The position numbers and the translations under genes were made by a program. This document shows positions 13,260 through 14,819 of a stretch of DNA of 14,819 nt, piece by piece. This DNA is from Clostridiales bacterium (GTDB lineage: Bacteria; Bacillota_A; Clostridia; Oscillospirales; Oscillospiraceae). The DNA is taken from NCBI GenBank assembly GCA_014799485.1, contig JAAVHY010000052.1:1-14819 (forward strand). Reading direction: 5' to 3'. The number at the start of each line of letters is the position of its first letter. Positions within the stretch are counted from its first letter, which is position 1. The notes below the pieces were generated by a model that was not told the origin of the DNA, made no database searches, and saw only the letters and a list, made by a program, of their open reading frames with translations.

Positions 13260-14678
13260 ATGGGCGGATTTTTTGGCGCGATCTCCAAGCGTGATGTCAC
13301 CCTTGACATCTTCTTCGGCGTGGACTACCACTCCCACCTGGGCACCCGCCGGGGCGGCATGATCATTTACGACAAAGAGGACGGCTTCCAGCGGCAGATC
13401 CACTCCATCGAGAACACCCCCTTCCGCACCAAATTCGAGAAGGACCTGGAAAAGTTCCACGGCCACGCGGGCATCGGCTGCATCAGCGACACCGACCCCC
13501 AGCCCCTGCTGGTGCGCTCCCATCTGGGCCTGTTCGCCATCTCCACCGTGGGCATCATCAACAACGCCGACGCGCTGGTCAACGAGTACTTCGACGGCCA
13601 CACCCAGTTCATGGCCATGAGCTCCGGCAAGGTGAATTCCACCGAGCTCACCGCCGCCCTCATCAACCAGAAAGGCTCCCTGGTGGAAGGCATCCGCCAC
13701 GCCCAGGAGGTCATTGACGGCTCGTCCACCATCCTCATCCTAACCCCTGACGGCATTGTGGCCGCCCGGGACAGGCTGGGCCGCCTGCCGGTGCTCATCG
13801 GGAAGAACGAGGACGGCTGCTGCGTGTCCTTCGAGTCCTTTGTCTGCCAGAAGCTGGACTACGACGCCGCCTACGAGCTGGGCCCGGGGGAAATCGTCAA
13901 GGTCACGGCGGACGGCTGGGAGACCCTGGCCCCCGCCGGGGACAAAATGCGCATCTGCGCCTTTTTGTGGACCTATTACGGCTACCCCAACTCCAACTAC
14001 GAGGGGATGAACGTGGAGGTCATGCGCTGCCGCAACGGCGAGATCATGGCCCGGGACGAGGCGGCCCGGGGCGCCCTGCCCGACGTGGACTGGGTAGCCG
14101 GCGTGCCCGACTCCGGCGTGCCCCACGCCATCGGCTACGCCAACCGCAGCGGCAAGCCCTTCGCCCGGCCCTTCGTGAAGTACACCCCCACCTGGCCCCG
14201 GTCCTTCATGCCCGCCAGCCAGGATGTGCGCAACCAGGTGGCGAAGATGAAGCAGATCCCCGTCCCGGAGCTCATCCAGGGCAAAAAGCTGTTGTTCGTG
14301 GACGACTCCATCGTCCGGGGCACCCAGCTGCGGGAGACGGTGGACTTCCTGTACGGTGCGGGGGCGGAGGAAGTGCATATGCGCTCCGCCTGCCCGCCCA
14401 TCATGTACGGCTGCAAGTACCTCAATTTCTCCCGGAGCAACTCCGACATGGAACTGCTGGCCCGGAGCATCGTCCAGGAGCTGGAGGGCGACGAGGGGCA
14501 GGAGCATCTGGAGGAGTACGCCGACGGCACCACCCAGCGGGGCCAGTGCATGCTCAAGGCCATCTGTGAGGAGATGGGCTTTGACTCCCTGGACTATCAG
14601 TCCCTGGAGGGCCTGCTGGAGGCTGTGGGCATCGACCGGGACAAGATCTGCACCTACTGCTGGACAGGGAAAGAGTAA
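13260..14678 (+). CDS. purF: amidophosphoribosyltransferase (PurF) homologue lacking the glutaminase cysteine
   Basis: PurF normally makes phosphoribosylamine from PRPP using ammonia released from glutamine by an N-terminal Ntn-hydrolase domain whose nucleophile is the exposed Cys1. This 472-residue homologue keeps the phosphoribosyltransferase part: PRPP loop FVDDSIVRGT (346-355), GVPDSGVPHAIGYA (281-294) and four cysteines placed like the iron-sulfur ligands of the Bacillus enzyme (233, 385, 464, 467). But it begins MGGFFGAIS, with glycine where cysteine should be, and the usual RGQESAGI, HxRYST and NGNL motifs read RRGGMIIY, HAGIGCIS and VGIINN. The start cannot move: the frame is closed by the purC TAA two codons upstream. 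No strong ribosome site is seen; coupling to purC is likely. It may be ammonia-dependent, partnered with another glutaminase, or regulatory. It sits in the usual purF position before purM. Confidence 0.9.
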   Translation: MGGFFGAISKRDVTLDIFFGVDYHSHLGTRRGGMIIYDKEDGFQRQIHSIENTPFRTKFEKDLEKFHGHAGIGCISDTDPQPLLVRSHLGLFAISTVGIINNADALVNEYFDGHTQFMAMSSGKVNSTELTAALINQKGSLVEGIRHAQEVIDGSSTILILTPDGIVAARDRLGRLPVLIGKNEDGCCVSFESFVCQKLDYDAAYELGPGEIVKVTADGWETLAPAGDKMRICAFLWTYYGYPNSNYEGMNVEVMRCRNGEIMARDEAARGALPDVDWVAGVPDSGVPHAIGYANRSGKPFARPFVKYTPTWPRSFMPASQDVRNQVAKMKQIPVPELIQGKKLLFVDDSIVRGTQLRETVDFLYGAGAEEVHMRSACPPIMYGCKYLNFSRSNSDMELLARSIVQELEGDEGQEHLEEYADGTTQRGQCMLKAICEEMGFDSLDYQSLEGLLEAVGIDRDKICTYCWTGKE

Positions 14679-14691
14679 GGAGGGACCAACG

Positions 14692-14819
14692 ATGAACGAT
14701 TCCCATTCCGCGTCCTACGCCGCCGCCGGCGTGGACATCGAGGCCGGGTACAAGGGCGTACAGCTCATGAAACAGCACGTGGAGCGCACCAGGATCCCCG
14801 GCGTGGTCAGCGGCATCGG
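14692..14819 (+). CDS. purM: phosphoribosylformylglycinamidine cyclo-ligase, N-terminal part (3' end outside window)
   Basis: PurM (AIR synthetase) closes the imidazole ring of FGAM to AIR using ATP. Only the first 42 codons are visible, with YAAAGVDIEAGYKGVQLMK close to the N-terminus, the characteristic opening of the family, followed by the start of a glycine-containing segment at the window edge. The ATG at 14692 has AAGGAGGG at 14677-14684, spaced by 7 bases and overlapping the purF stop codon. It is the fourth purine gene of the operon in the usual clostridial order purE-C-F-M. Confidence 0.93.
   Translation, partial: MNDSHSASYAAAGVDIEAGYKGVQLMKQHVERTRIPGVVSGI

Noticed and set aside
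12528..13700. 390-codon minus-strand open frame opposite purC and purF
   Set aside because: It crosses two well-supported plus-strand genes and has shadow-type composition.
1..14819. CRISPR arrays, tRNA or rRNA genes, prophage structural genes
   Set aside because: No regularly spaced repeats, no cloverleaf or rRNA-like sequence and no phage-type proteins were seen.

Overview
The window looks like a chromosomal segment of a GC-rich anaerobic Clostridia, most likely in the Oscillospiraceae (Flavonifractor/Lawsonibacter/Oscillibacter type). This rests on Firmicute-type gene content (DUF1292/YrzB, TcdA/YrvM, an iron-sulfur-type PurF, CsaB), strong GGAGG ribosome binding sites, sigma-A promoters with 17-bp spacers, and GC-rich codon use. 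No rRNA, tRNA, CRISPR array or intact mobile element was seen. The genus assignment is inference.

Layout. On the left, two minus-strand units: the 5' part of homoserine dehydrogenase (hom, 1-494, running off the window) and a class A penicillin-binding protein (767-3577) closed by a strong terminator. The PBP promoter diverges from that of a small acidic DUF1292 protein (3870-4154). Downstream of DUF1292 is a roughly 204-nt structured RNA, probably 6S RNA, followed by a terminator. Then come a membrane-anchored parvulin-type foldase (4578-6125), a long hairpin terminator, and tcdA (6184-6921), which overlaps tail-to-tail with a minus-strand PAP2-family phosphatase (6872-7438).

In the middle, a short bidirectional control region (7439-7570) holds two face-to-face promoters, a perfect 16-bp palindrome and a terminator-like leader hairpin. 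It precedes a fused glycosyltransferase/CsaB-type pyruvyl transferase (7571-9826), translationally coupled to a second glycosyltransferase (9823-10902). These two probably build or decorate a pyruvylated cell-wall polymer, possibly the ligand for SLH-domain surface proteins.

On the right is a de novo purine operon: purE (11172-11669), purC (12546-13256), a purF homologue (13260-14678) and the start of purM (14692 onward). purE has a long structured leader ending in an intrinsic terminator, so transcription is probably controlled by attenuation or by an aptamer I could not identify. Between purE and purC lies an AT-rich island of about 870 bp that carries a GyrI-like effector-binding protein and GTACACAA repeats. 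It looks acquired.

The most notable observation is that the PurF homologue keeps its PRPP site and four iron-sulfur cysteines but lacks the N-terminal catalytic cysteine (it begins Met-Gly-Gly) and the usual glutamine-site motifs. It should not be able to hydrolyse glutamine. Other points of interest are the unidentified purE leader, the PBP with a four-cysteine zinc-ribbon-like insert, and the GT4-CsaB fusion with its dense control region.
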